Origin: Dermacentor variabilis
Taxonomy: Eukaryota > Arthropoda > Arachnida > Ixodida > Ixodidae
Reading direction: 5' to 3'
DNA: 64,000 bases
NCBI RefSeq assembly: GCF_050947875.1
Contig: NC_134568.1
Coordinates: 212,231,632 to 212,295,631, forward strand
Positions 34,398 through 44,735 of this stretch are shown here, piece after piece. Under the pieces are notes generated by a model. The model did no database searches. It was not told the origin of the DNA and worked only from the letters and a program-made list of their open reading frames with translations. Within the stretch, counting starts at the first letter, position 1; every line of letters begins with the position of its first letter. The position numbers and the translations under genes are program-made.

Positions 34398-35150
34398 TGT
34401 TGGATCTTCCTTGGACGAAGGTTCATCCCTAGCGCTGCCGCCAGTTGTTGGATCTCTTTGGACGAAGTTGAGGAGAACTTTGAGATGAAAACTGGAGGTT
34501 TATTTACATTATTATTTATAGTGGGAGTACAAAGAAATGAACAGTCAAAGTCATTACGGACCGGCAGCAACTTGGACGCTGCGGCCCGTGGCAAGAAGCT
34601 CGAAAGAGATGAATGAAGGAATGCTCTAGGAATGCTCCCTTGCTGCTCCCGGTCTGTATCTTTTAAGCCCTTCGGTGCCTCGAAGACACGTCACGTTCGG
34701 CCAATCGGCGAGCCCGCTCAGGTGTCGTCATTTTCGGCCAATGGTAGGCGCCCGCGCGATTGTGCCACACCCGGTGCAGAGGGTCGCTCCTTGGGCCCCA
34801 ATTGTCCGAGTGCTTACTTCTCTCTGCGGTATTGCCTTCCCGGTCTGCAACTACCGTCACAATGGCGGATGGGGGGATTGCTGCCAGGGCTTCACGGTGC
34901 ATTACAGTCGTCTTGCCTCTGGACCCACGTTACCTGGAACAGTGCCAGGCTCCCGCTACATTTTCGGGAAGAGTCAAGAAGTGAATTGCTCCACCTGCGG
35001 CGCACGAGGCGGGGGACGCCAACTCGTTTGCACGTGCCGCGCCTCGGGAACGGGGTAGATGTGCTTCTGTGCTCCTTACTTAGCTGTGGCGCGATTCGAT
35101 GTGGTCTGGTGAACTCGAAGTAGGCGCAGGAAACGGTCCCGTATCTAACA
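34398..35150 (-). mobile_element. Near-solo LTR with a primer-binding-site remnant
   Basis: The unit is flanked by the 4-bp duplication CTAT (34394-34397 and 35151-35154). From 34446 to 35150 is an LTR of 705 bp with matching inverted tips TGTTGGATC and GTATCTAACA. Left of it, 34398-34445 holds a second LTR tip (TGTTGGATCTTCC...GACGAAGG) joined to the reverse of ACTGGCGGCAGCGCTAGGG. On the minus strand that stretch directly follows the LTR end and looks like a tRNA primer-binding site. So one LTR, its primer site and the last few dozen bases of the other LTR remain, and the internal region is deleted. AATAAA-type and TATA-like signals are in minus orientation. Confidence 0.75.
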
Positions 35151-35154
35151 CTAT

Positions 35155-35913
35155 GCACATTGTTCGCACTGTGACGACGTTCGTGGTGACACGTGACTTC
35201 GAGAATTATTCACGGCAACATCTGTTGTTTGTGTAACATGTTGCTTAAGTAGACGAATTAAGGCTTAGATAAATAAAACGCACAAATCCAATGTCTGCAT
35301 GTTTTTGTTTTACTTCGCACCGCAGAAAGAGAGATGTACTTCCATTGCGTCTGCTTGTTCCCACGTCGTGCAGTCGCGCGCGCAGACACCGAAACTGTCA
35401 TTTTTCTACCGTGTTCCAGCGCGGGATCATGCTCTGTGATGCGCTTTTGTCTGCATCAGTATTCGTGTAGCACCGACTTATAGCGCTAGTCAGGTGTCAT
35501 CGTGCACAGCGCGCTAAATCGTGTGCTGCGCGGAACGAGACAATCGCAACAGCTAGCTCGCGACGCCGGCAGCGGAAGTGCGCTGCGCCGCAAAAAAAAA
35601 AAAAAAAGCGAGGGTAAAGAAAAATGAAGGCGGTGTCCGTGACGTATGCGTCCCTCCGTCTTCGAGGTCCGGCATGGGAGAACGCAGGGAAGGAATTTCG
35701 CTTGCGGAGGCTAGACAGGGCGAGTGGAGAGTGTCTCGCTTGGCAGTGGAACTCGCCTCCTGAAATCATGGGTTCGCGCCACTGAAATATTTCTATATCG
35801 GCTATAGCTGATTCGAAAATGTTTTGCGGCAGAATGCTCCCTAGAGGACATGTAACAACTTCCAGCGTATAACCCAAATTTGATATGGGGTCTGGTGAGG
35901 GCCCCTTTAAAGA
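35155..35913 (-). repeat. Dispersed repeat R, minus copy
   Basis: It matches 61483-62242 in reverse. Shared blocks are TTTAAAGG...CCCTCACCAG at one end, CTGGAAGTTGTTACATG, ATGATTTCAGGAGGCGAG, AGCGAAATTCCTTCCCTGCG, TAATTCGTCTA and GAATAATTCTCGAAGTC. There are A-runs and an AATAAA inside but no protein frame conserved between the copies. One end shows TTAA. This may be a non-autonomous element of unknown class. Confidence 0.65.
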
Positions 35914-36936
35914 GATGCGTTTCGCCCCTCATACACGGTGTGGTGATGTGTAAACTTTCGTTTACAGTCTTCGCCATCTTGTGTACAGGTCTATTTGCCG
36001 TCCATTGGTGAAACGCACGGCTTCTCTCATGCGCTCTTGCGTCTTTTTGATTCGGTCTCTTCATTAGTTAGAAATGCTGAATGCGCGACTCGTCTTGTAG
36101 CCCGTCAAAACGCGAAGGGCGCGGCGCTCAAATTATAAAGCGGAGAAACACAGTTGAGCTTAGCTAAATGTATATGACAGCCGAATTGCAGCCTCTACTG
36201 GGGAACGTCCCGCGCCGGCTGTTTCGGGGCTTGAAGCGCCGCTCCTTTCTTGTACCGCCGTTCACGGCGCGCGATGTCCGAGACCTCGGTACCGCGTCTC
36301 TTGGCGGCCAGCTTCGCTTTGTTCGCGGGTACGCAGCGCGACGCGCGAGATTTCTCCACCAGGCAGTGCGTGGTTTCGCGCAAGTGGGACCAAACTTGAA
36401 AGGAACTGGGTCGTTGTGCGAGGAACAGAGCTAACGAGACGTTGCTCGTCGCCCTATGTCTCGATGGGGAAGCATAATTTTCGTCACCTGTGGAGCAGTT
36501 GAATGTTGCCCATCTAATTTGCCGCTACAAGCTATTCAGCGTGCCTCCAGTGGAAACCTGCAATGATGGAAAACGCGCTCGAGTGTTTTTATTGTCGCTC
36601 TTCTTCCCCATCTTCAAGGTGAGCCGCATCAAAAGGCAGCGCGAAGTTCCCCTCGCTCCTTGCGTGCGCTGACAGGTGACAACGTCGGTGACGAATGAGC
36701 GCCTGTATTGGACCCGAGGTCCCGTGAAGCAGCAGCGCTGTATCCTGTGTGAGCCAGCGTCTCTCACGATCCCACTTCCTTTTTACTTCAGGTGCAGGGC
36801 GGCTTTAGCATCCGCGGCACGAGAGTTATGCTTCGAGTACCTCGGAGAACAACACCGCGGGCGCTGTTGTTGCGTTAGCCGGGTATCTTGGGGCATCGTG
36901 AGGGCAGTCGATGACGAGAAGCCTCGGGCAAAAGCC

Positions 36937-36980
36937 TATATACCGCGTTCGTCGTTCGTCCGCGAACCACGCGAGTCAAG
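36937..36980 (+). promoter_or_regulatory. Possible TATA promoter and first exon
   Basis: CCTATATACC is followed about 30 bases later by a CGTTCGTCCG stretch and then a splice-donor-like CAAG|GTAGGAG at 36980. The spacing fits a TATA-driven start with a very short first exon. This is pattern reading only. Confidence 0.2.
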
Positions 36981-37065
36981 GTAGGAGCCGGAGGATTTCT
37001 CAAAGCTCCCATCTCTTAACTCTTTCATCCTGGGTACCGGCAACATGTCTATTTTTTTCTTTCAG

Positions 37066-37152
37066 CGAAGGTTTCAGCTGAGCTCTCAGCGTCAGCGTTC
37101 ATGTTGAACAGAGGTGGATGGGAGCTTCATTGCGTTCATTGTGGTCCTACAG
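37066..37152 (+). CDS. Possible short exon, unknown protein
   Basis: A strong acceptor (TTTTTTTCTTTCAG, ending about 37065) is followed by an ATG at 37101. The frame reads MLNRGGWELHCVHCGPTG, with a donor-like ACAG|GTAGTT at about 37151. If unspliced the frame runs to 37388, 95 residues with no domain. It may belong with the TATA/donor pair 90 bases upstream. I do not recognise the protein, and the evidence is only splice-like motifs. Confidence 0.2.
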
Positions 37153-37687
37153 GTAGTTCATATTTGCGCGGCGCATTCTCGCCGTGGAAGCGTGCGTCGA
37201 ATATTAGTCGTGTTTTTCTTGGTCTTCCACTTAAAATGTATCAGTATCGAATTGTACTAGCAGCGGTTCTATTTAATGCTGACGTACGGCAACCAGGGCG
37301 ACCGTTTGTCATTCTAATCGTCAAGAAGGTGTTATCTTCTGGCGGTATAGTATACATAAAAACAATTGCTAAAACAGTTATCGTGTGATTGGTCGGGCAA
37401 GCAGTATCCGCCTCTTCCAGCATACCCGGTTTGAAGAGACGAAATTGCTCTGTCTGCGCTAGCCAGTTAATTAATTAGTGTTTTATGGCGCAAGGGCTAC
37501 AACGGCCAAAGAGCGCCAGCAACAATGTTTAGTAGTGCGGTATAATGTTATAAACACGACAGCGGGTATAATGGGTTGCAATGTCTGTGATGTACTACGG
37601 TGGCCTGCGCTAGCCAGCTGAAAGCTGGAAAGTCTTTAATAAAGAACGTAAGCGAAGAAGCGGCCAGTATAAAACTACTGTACTGCG

Positions 37688-38392
37688 TGTTAAGAACGGA
37701 CCAGCTGAGGTGCAAGTGTTGCCAGCCAGTTGCGACGACGGTGGCGTCAACTTTCAAGGAACGCCACTGTTACGCTCTAGCCTCGTCGCCGTTGTGACTG
37801 AATGCGTTCGCCGGGCCGACTATTGTTACCGAACCCACCAACGCGGACCTGATCTGCTATATATGGGGAGTTGCCGCGGGAACGTCGTCGGGGACCCCTT
37901 CCCACGCGCCGACCAAGACGCAAGACAATGGCTACCCGGCCGCGCTGCGAGGGTCAGCTCCGAGTTCTACGAAGTCCGTATGGTGTCGGTTTCGGACCGT
38001 GAACCTGTGTGTGTGTGCGTGTGTGTGTGTAAACCGTCCCGCTGAGAGGCGGCCTGTTTACGATGACTGGACGAACGTTTCCGTCAACTTTGACTCGAGG
38101 GGTGACCGAGTGTTTATAAACTGCTGTTGTGCGGATGCTCGACACTCTCTCAAGCAGTCATGTCAGACTGACGTACTTTCTCTCGCAGTCATGCTAGACT
38201 AATGAACTGCATGTAAAGACTGTAAATAAACCCATATTCCTCGTTCTCGATGAGAAGCAGTCCTTTCATTCATCAACGTCCTCAGCGTGGATAAGTTGGA
38301 CGACGGCATGCGCCAGCTACCTTCTAATTCATGCCGGACTCCAGTCTTGACAACGGGCTACGAGCGATGGCATTGAGCCCCCAATCCTGACA
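37688..38392 (+). mobile_element. Solo LTR, family S, copy D
   Basis: It runs from TGTTAAG to CCTGACA. TTTATAAA is at 38113-38120, two promoter-side units follow (about 38140-38200), and AATAAA is at 38225-38230. It agrees with copies A-C throughout. Unlike them it lacks a matching 4-bp duplication (left TGCG, right GTGT). The mariner-like element at 38400 was inserted only six bases from its right end. Confidence 0.82.
38113..38120 (+). promoter_or_regulatory. LTR TATA box, copy D
   Basis: TTTATAAA is in the conserved place, followed by AATAAA at 38225-38230 in the same orientation. Confidence 0.58.
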
Positions 38393-38399
38393 GTGTGTA

Positions 38400-38787
38400 G
38401 CGGGTGTCCGAGTTAACTTGGACCAAGATTTTTTTTAAACGAAGACCTCTAGGGAAATCGTACTGACTTCATGTACTTGTGTAGTCGTGTGTACTTACAG
38501 CCAGTATTTTTTCCCTTACGAAGTATTAATTGCTTTTAATAATGAACTTTTTTAATTATTGCTTGAATCGCAAACATATCAATTACAAAGTTGGAGGGCA
38601 CCTCAAATAACCTCCGAATCAAGCATTTGTTGCGTGCTCAGCTTTGTCTCGTTGGTTTTCCCGAAAGAAAAAACAACAAAAATGCACGAAACATCCAAAA
38701 TACGAAATAGATACGCGCTCGCGCGCCGCTACTCGAGCGCTCGCAAACGAATAGCCGCGGATACACGGCTTTACTAGCGGCGATAGG
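38400..38787 (+). repeat. Left long terminal inverted repeat of the mariner-like element
   Basis: This is the complement of 40681-41062, with point differences and small indels. The outer 60 bases are best conserved. Confidence 0.75.
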
Positions 38788-39148
38788 TCGATACAGGGCT
38801 TCACGCTATGTGATGGTCGCGGCATCCTTTTTTTAGAGTGTAGCGGAGTCGTAGGGGGGAGGGGGATTTGAAAGCCGGGAAACCGTGACGGCGCACTTGG
38901 GGCTGTAATTTTGCGCACTCGTTCTGTAGATAGGCGCGCCCGGAACGTAGGTTCCTTTTGCTCCCTTTAGCAATAGGAACAAACATAACGCAGGCTATGT
39001 CCATCTAATGCGTTTTGGCAAATATGTACGGCCAGCAAGTGCTGTTGTCGATTACGTAAATTATTTTTGCTTGTCGTGTCAGTGCGTAGATAATAACGAG
39101 AGATCTCAATGGTACCGCGCCAGTGACCTGCTCTTCAAGAAGACATTC

Positions 39149-40140
39149 ATGTCCTTCACGAATGATCAGAAGGCTAAAATGATCCTGGCTTTCGGGGCGG
39201 CACACGGCGACAAGAGGAAGGCAGCCAAGCTATTCCGGATGTGGCATTGTGGATACTTAAAATATACGAAGTCCTTTGCGAGAAGGGTAGCTTCACAAGA
39301 AAAGCGACACAGGACTGCAACGGTAGTTAAAGAAGCGGAAACGGATGTTTTGACATTCTTAGCTGCGAATCCTCGCGGTAGTGTGTGCGACGCCAGTGCG
39401 GAGGCCGGAACTACAAGGTCGTCAGTATGGAGGATTTTAAAGAAAGGTCATATGCACCCGTACCATGTACATCTTCATCATTAAACTTGAAGACCGAGAT
39501 TTTGAAAATAGACTTGACTTTGCCAATTGTATTTTCATGAAATGTGAAGAAAAACCGGACTTACTCACTCGCGTGCTTTGGACGAATGAGGCTAATTTCT
39601 CCAGAAACTCACATTTTAATCTTCACAACGCGCACTGCTGGATTGATAGGAATCCCCACTGGCTGGCACAAGCACGACACCAATGCCAGTGGTCGCTTAA
39701 TATGTGGTGCGGTATTTTTGATAGCAACATCATCGCATCCATCTTTTTTGACAACACAGAAACGACGCAACGCTACGTCAACGACATCCTGGAAGGCCTC
39801 GTGAACGACGTCTTTTGGAACGTTCCACTTGCGCACCTTCGGAACATCTGGTTTCAACATGATGGTGCTCCTGCGCATAGTAGTAGCCAGTCTCGAGCAT
39901 GCTTCTAGCTTTTTCCTGGACTGTGGATTGACCGGCACGGACCTGTACCCTGGCCTGCAAGGTCGCCTGACATGACAGCGCTGCACTTGTGGGGCTTGGT
40001 GAAAGATCGCGTGTAGCAGCGAAACTACCACACCGGATACCCTAAAGGCAAAAATTAGCAGTCTGCCACGAAATTCCAACGTCGTTAGTCAAAGCTGCAG
40101 CAGCACAAGTATTGGAAAGAAGCAAGTACTGAATTGGCTT
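39149..40140 (+). pseudogene. Mariner-like transposase, inactivated
   Basis: A transposase of this group binds the inverted ends and cuts with three acidic residues. From the ATG at 39149 the first frame gives MSFTNDQKAKMILAFGAAHG, the N-terminal helix-turn-helix region typical of these arthropod proteins. Later TVVKEAETDVLTFLAANPRG and SSVWRILKKGHMHPYHV follow (second helix-turn-helix). The protein continues in another frame from about 39480 (LEDRDFENRLDFANCIF). The first catalytic motif reads WTNEANF at 39582-39602, with Asn where Asp is expected. The second, WFQHDGAPAH, keeps its Asp. The third block, ARSPDM, is visible near 39965 in yet another frame. Frameshifts, stops and the lost first Asp make it inactive. 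Confidence 0.82.
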
Positions 40141-40680
40141 CAGACAGTGACCTGTTTGAGCACGTATTATATGTGGCAGTGGAAAATAACCGCTCAAAAC
40201 TGGTGAGTAACGTGACTGTTAAACGCACCTTTAGTGATGTCACCCTATCTTTATATAAAAAAAGCCTGCGATGAAGATAGAAATAAGTAAAAAATTTCTT
40301 TGTTTTGCCTCTTTTCCGGAGTTCAAGAGACAAAGGATAAATGGCTAAACCATTTGCACCTTTGGATGTTTCTTTGTGGGCGGCTGAGACGCCTTGCGTG
40401 CTTTCGGTTAATTTTTTATTGAAATAAACTCCTGAGCAGCTTTTTTCTTTCGAGAGCGGCCTTTTTTTTATTTTTCTTGCGCTCTTCTGCGCACTGCTTT
40501 TTTTATCATTGGTTGAATTTCTTTTGTAGCCTTGTTCCATGATACGTGAAGGTTAAAGCTATCCCGAGCGCCTCATGATCGAGCACAACATTCTTGTGCC
40601 CGCAGATGTTGACGCTTATCGCACCACGCTAGTCAGGTCGCGAGACCTCTTGAGCCATCCTACATGACGGAGCCTTGTAC

Positions 40681-41062
40681 GATGCGGCGATAACCGAATG
40701 CGGCCGTGTATTTTTCAAAGGTTGCTTGAAGGCGCTGCAGCAGCGGCGCGCGAGCGCGCGTCAGTTTCAGATTTCGCGGACTTTTGTTTCTTCTACGCAA
40801 GAACAACCAGGCACACTTCGGCAAGAAATGAATGCGTGATTCGGAGGTTATTCAAGGTGCCCTACAACTTTGTAATTGACATGTTCGCGATTAAAGCATG
40901 AAATAAAAGGTTCACTAATTAAAAGCAATTAATACTTTGTGATGAAAAAATAAATACTGGCTGTAAGTACACACGACTGCCGCTACTATGCAGGCGGTAC
41001 AATTTCTCTAGAGCTCTTCGTTTCTTTAACATCTTTGTCCAAGTTAGCTGGGACACCCCGTG
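40681..41062 (+). repeat. Right long terminal inverted repeat of the mariner-like element
   Basis: This is the mate of 38400-38787. It ends CCCAGCT-type complement, then CGGGGTGTC-type tip, and TA. Confidence 0.75.
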
Positions 41063-41064
41063 TA

Positions 41065-43740
41065 GTATGCGCGCACCGCGTAGACAGCTTGTGCTCGTGT
41101 AACGTTTAGATATCTCCATGTCTGCAAGGTCGAATTGCAGCACAATATCAGAACGTCAGCTCCTTCCTTCCCAGGACGGCGGATCGGGATATTCTCGATA
41201 ACTCGACCACGATTTTCGAAGATGTCTCTTTGTAGAAATGTAGCCACAGGGGTTGACCCAGACGCGCTCCGTTCGTGACCCCGTTTCACTAACGTTAGCG
41301 TGACCACGAATTGAACAGTATCAGTTCAGTCGGAGCGCTCTTTTCTACGCCATGTGTAGTGTATGCTCCCGGCCTTAGAAAAAAAAAAAAGAGAGAAAAT
41401 TAAAACACACAAGGCACGTCCCGCGCGTATAATATAGCAAATCGTGTGTCCGTTTTACCTTGCACTGTTTCGGCGGATGTCTGGAAAGGGGTGACCTTGA
41501 TTCTTCGTGTGGATATATGGAGACCTTATTTCTTTCCTGCCCCCCCCCCCCTTTTATTTCTTTTTCCTCTTGCGGAGCTTTATCAAGGGGATGGATATGC
41601 GCTCTGGTTTCCCTCTTATCGTGTTACCTTTCTTTGTTTTTGCTTCTCTCCCTCCGCGGCAGCATAGTGTCCCCCACCTCTCTCGTCCGCCGCCCAGCGG
41701 TGAGCCTTCCATGCCGCCGGTACCCTTTTTTATTTTCATATTCTCCTTTGTCGTTTTCTTTTTCCGCCCCCCCCCCCCCCCTGCGTTTTTCTTTTTTCTC
41801 TCCTATTCTCCATGTTGTCGCCACTGGCGTTGTCTTCTGCCGGTCGGCCCGGTTTTTTTTTTCTTTTTTTCTTCGCACGGTTGACCTTTGTTCCGCTCGT
41901 CGTCGTCTCCGCCTGGCCGACGCGATGTGTCGTCAGTCGCGGCGGGCCCCACGGTGCCTCCTCGGGACCCCGTTTCTCGCGGCGCCCTGCTCGCCGAAGC
42001 CGCCGCCGTCATACGCCCGTCGCCGGGGGACTCGCCAATTCATTTCGATACCAACCAGTCGGATTTTTCGACCGGCCCACCTCTCCACATGTAAGTGCGA
42101 AGTTGCCTTTCGAAATCGGCCTCTCTGTTTGTGCGGGCCCGCGGTTGAATGAGTCTTCGCATGGGGGGTCAAGGTCGCTCCTTGGCGTAAACAGATTGCG
42201 CGTACAGAGAAGGCGTGTGAATTCCGTAGCTGGCGGTGCTCTCGCCGCCCCACGCGGTGCGCGGGAATGCGCTCCCAGCTGCCCCGTGCTCGTGACTGCC
42301 GTCACCGTGCATTCGCTCTGCTTGTGTGAAGAGATGAGACGCTTTTCGAAGCTTTGAGAGGTTTTTCTTGAAAACGAACAAGGAGACAGCTTTGTCCGAG
42401 TTCTTCACTGGTTGTTCGATTCGCGGGAAATAAGTGGTACGTTGAAGTGGTACGTTGGGAAATAAAAGTTACGTTGAAGATTGCCAGGGCTTCGTGGCGT
42501 GAAACATGGTGACAACTATTTGCTTAACTGTGTACGCTTGAATGAAGTAGCCGTAGCGCGCGACTCTGATCGTTGAAGGTGACGAACGCGTGTTGCCTCG
42601 ATGGCAGGGCCGTCCTGATTGTCAGGGCCGCATGTCGTGAAAAAGGCCTATTGTGCATGGTCGTACATGTTGCGTCCAAGTTCAGTGCCTGTTGGTGGCT
42701 TGCAAAGCGCCGTGCAGTGTTATGCCAGTACGATGCATCAGTACGTGCGCGTGACCACCGCCGAGGAAGCGGCGGGACAGACAACCGCGCGGGTGGTTTT
42801 CGGCGGCTTTATGGCGCAGTTTAGAGGCCTGTGTGGTCAGTGCTGTACCCGTCGTGATCGCACATATAGGATGACACGGCTGCTAGTACTGGCGATCTAA
42901 AGAATTACGAGAAGCATTGCGCGAATGGAAATGCCTGTTAGCGGTCACGTATACGGAACGTAAGCATGGTATAGTAACACCTTGCCGAACACATGCCCGC
43001 AAGCATATGCGTTTGTATCTCTACGCAAGGAATGGGAAAGAAATGACCCAGTCTGTGCGGTAATCACCGAGCTACTGCCATTGCGGGAAGAGCTGCATCG
43101 CCGTAAACATATCGCCTACATCCGGCGCGTAAACAAAGAGGCCGTGGCTTCCTAAAAGAAAACGTGGTGCTGACTCTTCTGCTGCCACGGGAGTCTAGGA
43201 GAATCGCATATACGTTGTAAGGTTTTACCAACGGCCAGAGTGCTGGCGGATTTGCTCGTAATTTTGAGCTAACGTTGTGCTACGGTCGAATTTATCGCCC
43301 GGGTACTCCCATTATTGCGTTCGTTCGCCGCGATCCACCGAATCAAGGTAGTAGCTTGCAATCGCGTTTTCATTTGAGCGCATTGGTGACAAGGGAAGTA
43401 GGTCGCTGCTTCGCGGTGACAATCTCTTCGAAATTCTATCATACCACGTGCACTACATAAAAAAGTTAGTAGCGTGTTTTCCTTACATATATAAGGACGT
43501 ACGTGCTATATACGCAGTCGTGATGCAAAGATTAAATCAACTATCGCAGCTAAGCGATATGCTTCGTCAGAACAATTGCGCGACGTCGTGGATCCCATGA
43601 AAAAGTTTCGTATTTCACTCTCAGACGTGACTCTAGACATTTGAGACTATGCGCTTTACATCACCGCACAATAAACACTTAACGAAATGAATGGATCTAA
43701 GGTCTAAAAAAAGAAAAAAAAACGCATCATGCGAGAGAGA
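41065..43740. other. Non-coding stretch with CpG-rich part
   Basis: No gene family is recognised. C-runs lie at about 41540 and 41767-41780. 41820-42350 is CpG-rich with long chance frames on both strands. A donor-like CACAT|GTAAGT at about 42090 could close a 5' exon, but I find no ATG in a convincing frame. Confidence 0.35.
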
Positions 43741-44735
43741 GTAAAACATCTTTATTAATAATATTTGAATGGCGAGAGCAGTGTGGGAGGAACCCTCAGT
43801 CCAGGGTCCCTAAGATGATTCCGGCGATGTTTCGAGCCCGTTGTATCGCAGCTCGGAGGACCTCGGGAGGTCCGTCGCGGAGGGCATCGTCCCACAGCTA
43901 TTTGTTGCGTAGGGGGTAAAGGAGAGTTGGCAAGGGAGGAAAGAGGTTTGCAGTGCACTCAATCGTGACGTGGAAGATTGTGGGCGAGCTGCCACAGCCA
44001 GGGCAACGATCTGCATAACAGTGTGGGTAGAATTTATTGAGAGAGACAAGATTTGGAAAAGTTGCGGTTTGTAATTGGCGTAATGCCACTGCTTGCTCCC
44101 GCGAGAAGGACGGCGGTGGTGCGGCGTGGGTGCGACGAATGCGTGTATAATGACGGAGAATGTCTTTGTAACGGAGCAAGGGATCCCCCCACTCTGAACT
44201 AGTCGCCTCACCACGCCGAGTCGCCCGGAGGGAAATTTCTCGGGCAACCGCATATGCGCGTTCGTTACTCGGCAGCGAGGTATGACCAGGGGTCCAGAGT
44301 AAGTGGATTCGGGGAGGTGTGGTTGGTGTATTTTGCGGGATCTGTTTGAGAATTTGGTGCGCCGCTCTCGGGATGCCATGTCCTGATAGAAACGCCCGGC
44401 ATGCCTGTTGCGAGTCCGTCAATATATACACTTCCTCAGGAACACGGATGGCGTATCGAATTGCAAGAGCAACACCGAGAATTTCTCCGTAAGCGGCATT
44501 TGTTCCGCGCATTGCAGCAGTCTCTCTCAGGGATTCGGTGCCATACAAAACTACCGAGGTGTAGCCCTCTTGAGTGCGTGATGTGTCCGTGTATAAAGTA
44601 TGTGTTTCCGGGATGTTTGCAAGCATGCGGCCAATGTATCGTACACGGGCTTTGCGCCGCCCTTTGTCATGCTCGGGGTGCATGACACTGTGAAGCGAAC
44701 TCCTTTCCTTCCACCTCGAATTGAAAAGTCAGATA
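43741..44735 (-). mobile_element. LINE 3' fragment with RNase H domain
   Basis: On the minus strand this is the 3' end of a non-LTR retrotransposon of the group that carries an RNase H domain (I/LOA-like). The coding remnant is listed separately. The 3' end lies at AATAAAGATGTTTTAC (about 43740). The 5' side stops near 44710-44735, where the expected LINE protein is lost, so this is a 5'-truncated copy. No clear target duplication was seen. Confidence 0.7.
43798..44683 (-). pseudogene. LINE ORF2 C-terminal end: RNase H plus CCHC-like tail, broken
   Basis: RNase H removes the RNA template. The first two acidic motifs are present: TLYTDTS near residue 30 (Asp) and AAYGEILGVALAI (Glu), then EVYILTDSQQA (Asp). 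The last motif reads LLWTPGHTSLPSNERAYAVA, with Tyr where the family has Asp, so the active site is damaged. A Cys-rich block, FYPHCYADRCPGCGSS, and the end TIFHVTIEC follow. After RNK a TAG at 43898-43900 interrupts, but the same frame continues LWDDALRDGPPEVLRAAIQ to the likely natural stop near 43798. Upstream of 44683 the frame shifts. Confidence 0.75.

Larger units (their letters stand above)
35914..37683. other. Mostly non-coding; weak signs of a small spliced transcript
   Basis: No gene family is recognised. Splice-like and TATA-like signals at 36937-37152 are listed separately. The other open frames are short. Confidence 0.35.
38400..41062 (+). mobile_element. Mariner-like element with long inverted repeats
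   Basis: The element is flanked by TA on both sides (38398-38399 and 41063-41064). Its outer tips are GCGGGTGTCC... and the complement of CACGGGGTGTCCC..., followed by TAACTTGGAC on both. The inverted similarity extends about 385 bases inward (38400-38787 against 40681-41062), through ACTTACAGCCAGTATT, AAAGTATTAATTGC, CCTCCGAATCA and GCGCTCGCGCGCCGCT. A broken transposase lies in the middle. TA target, tips and transposase type all point to the mariner/Tc1 group. Confidence 0.85.

Noticed and set aside
41460..42357. 230- and 181-codon plus frames
   Set aside because: Overlapping frames in pyrimidine-rich then CpG-rich DNA; no domain.
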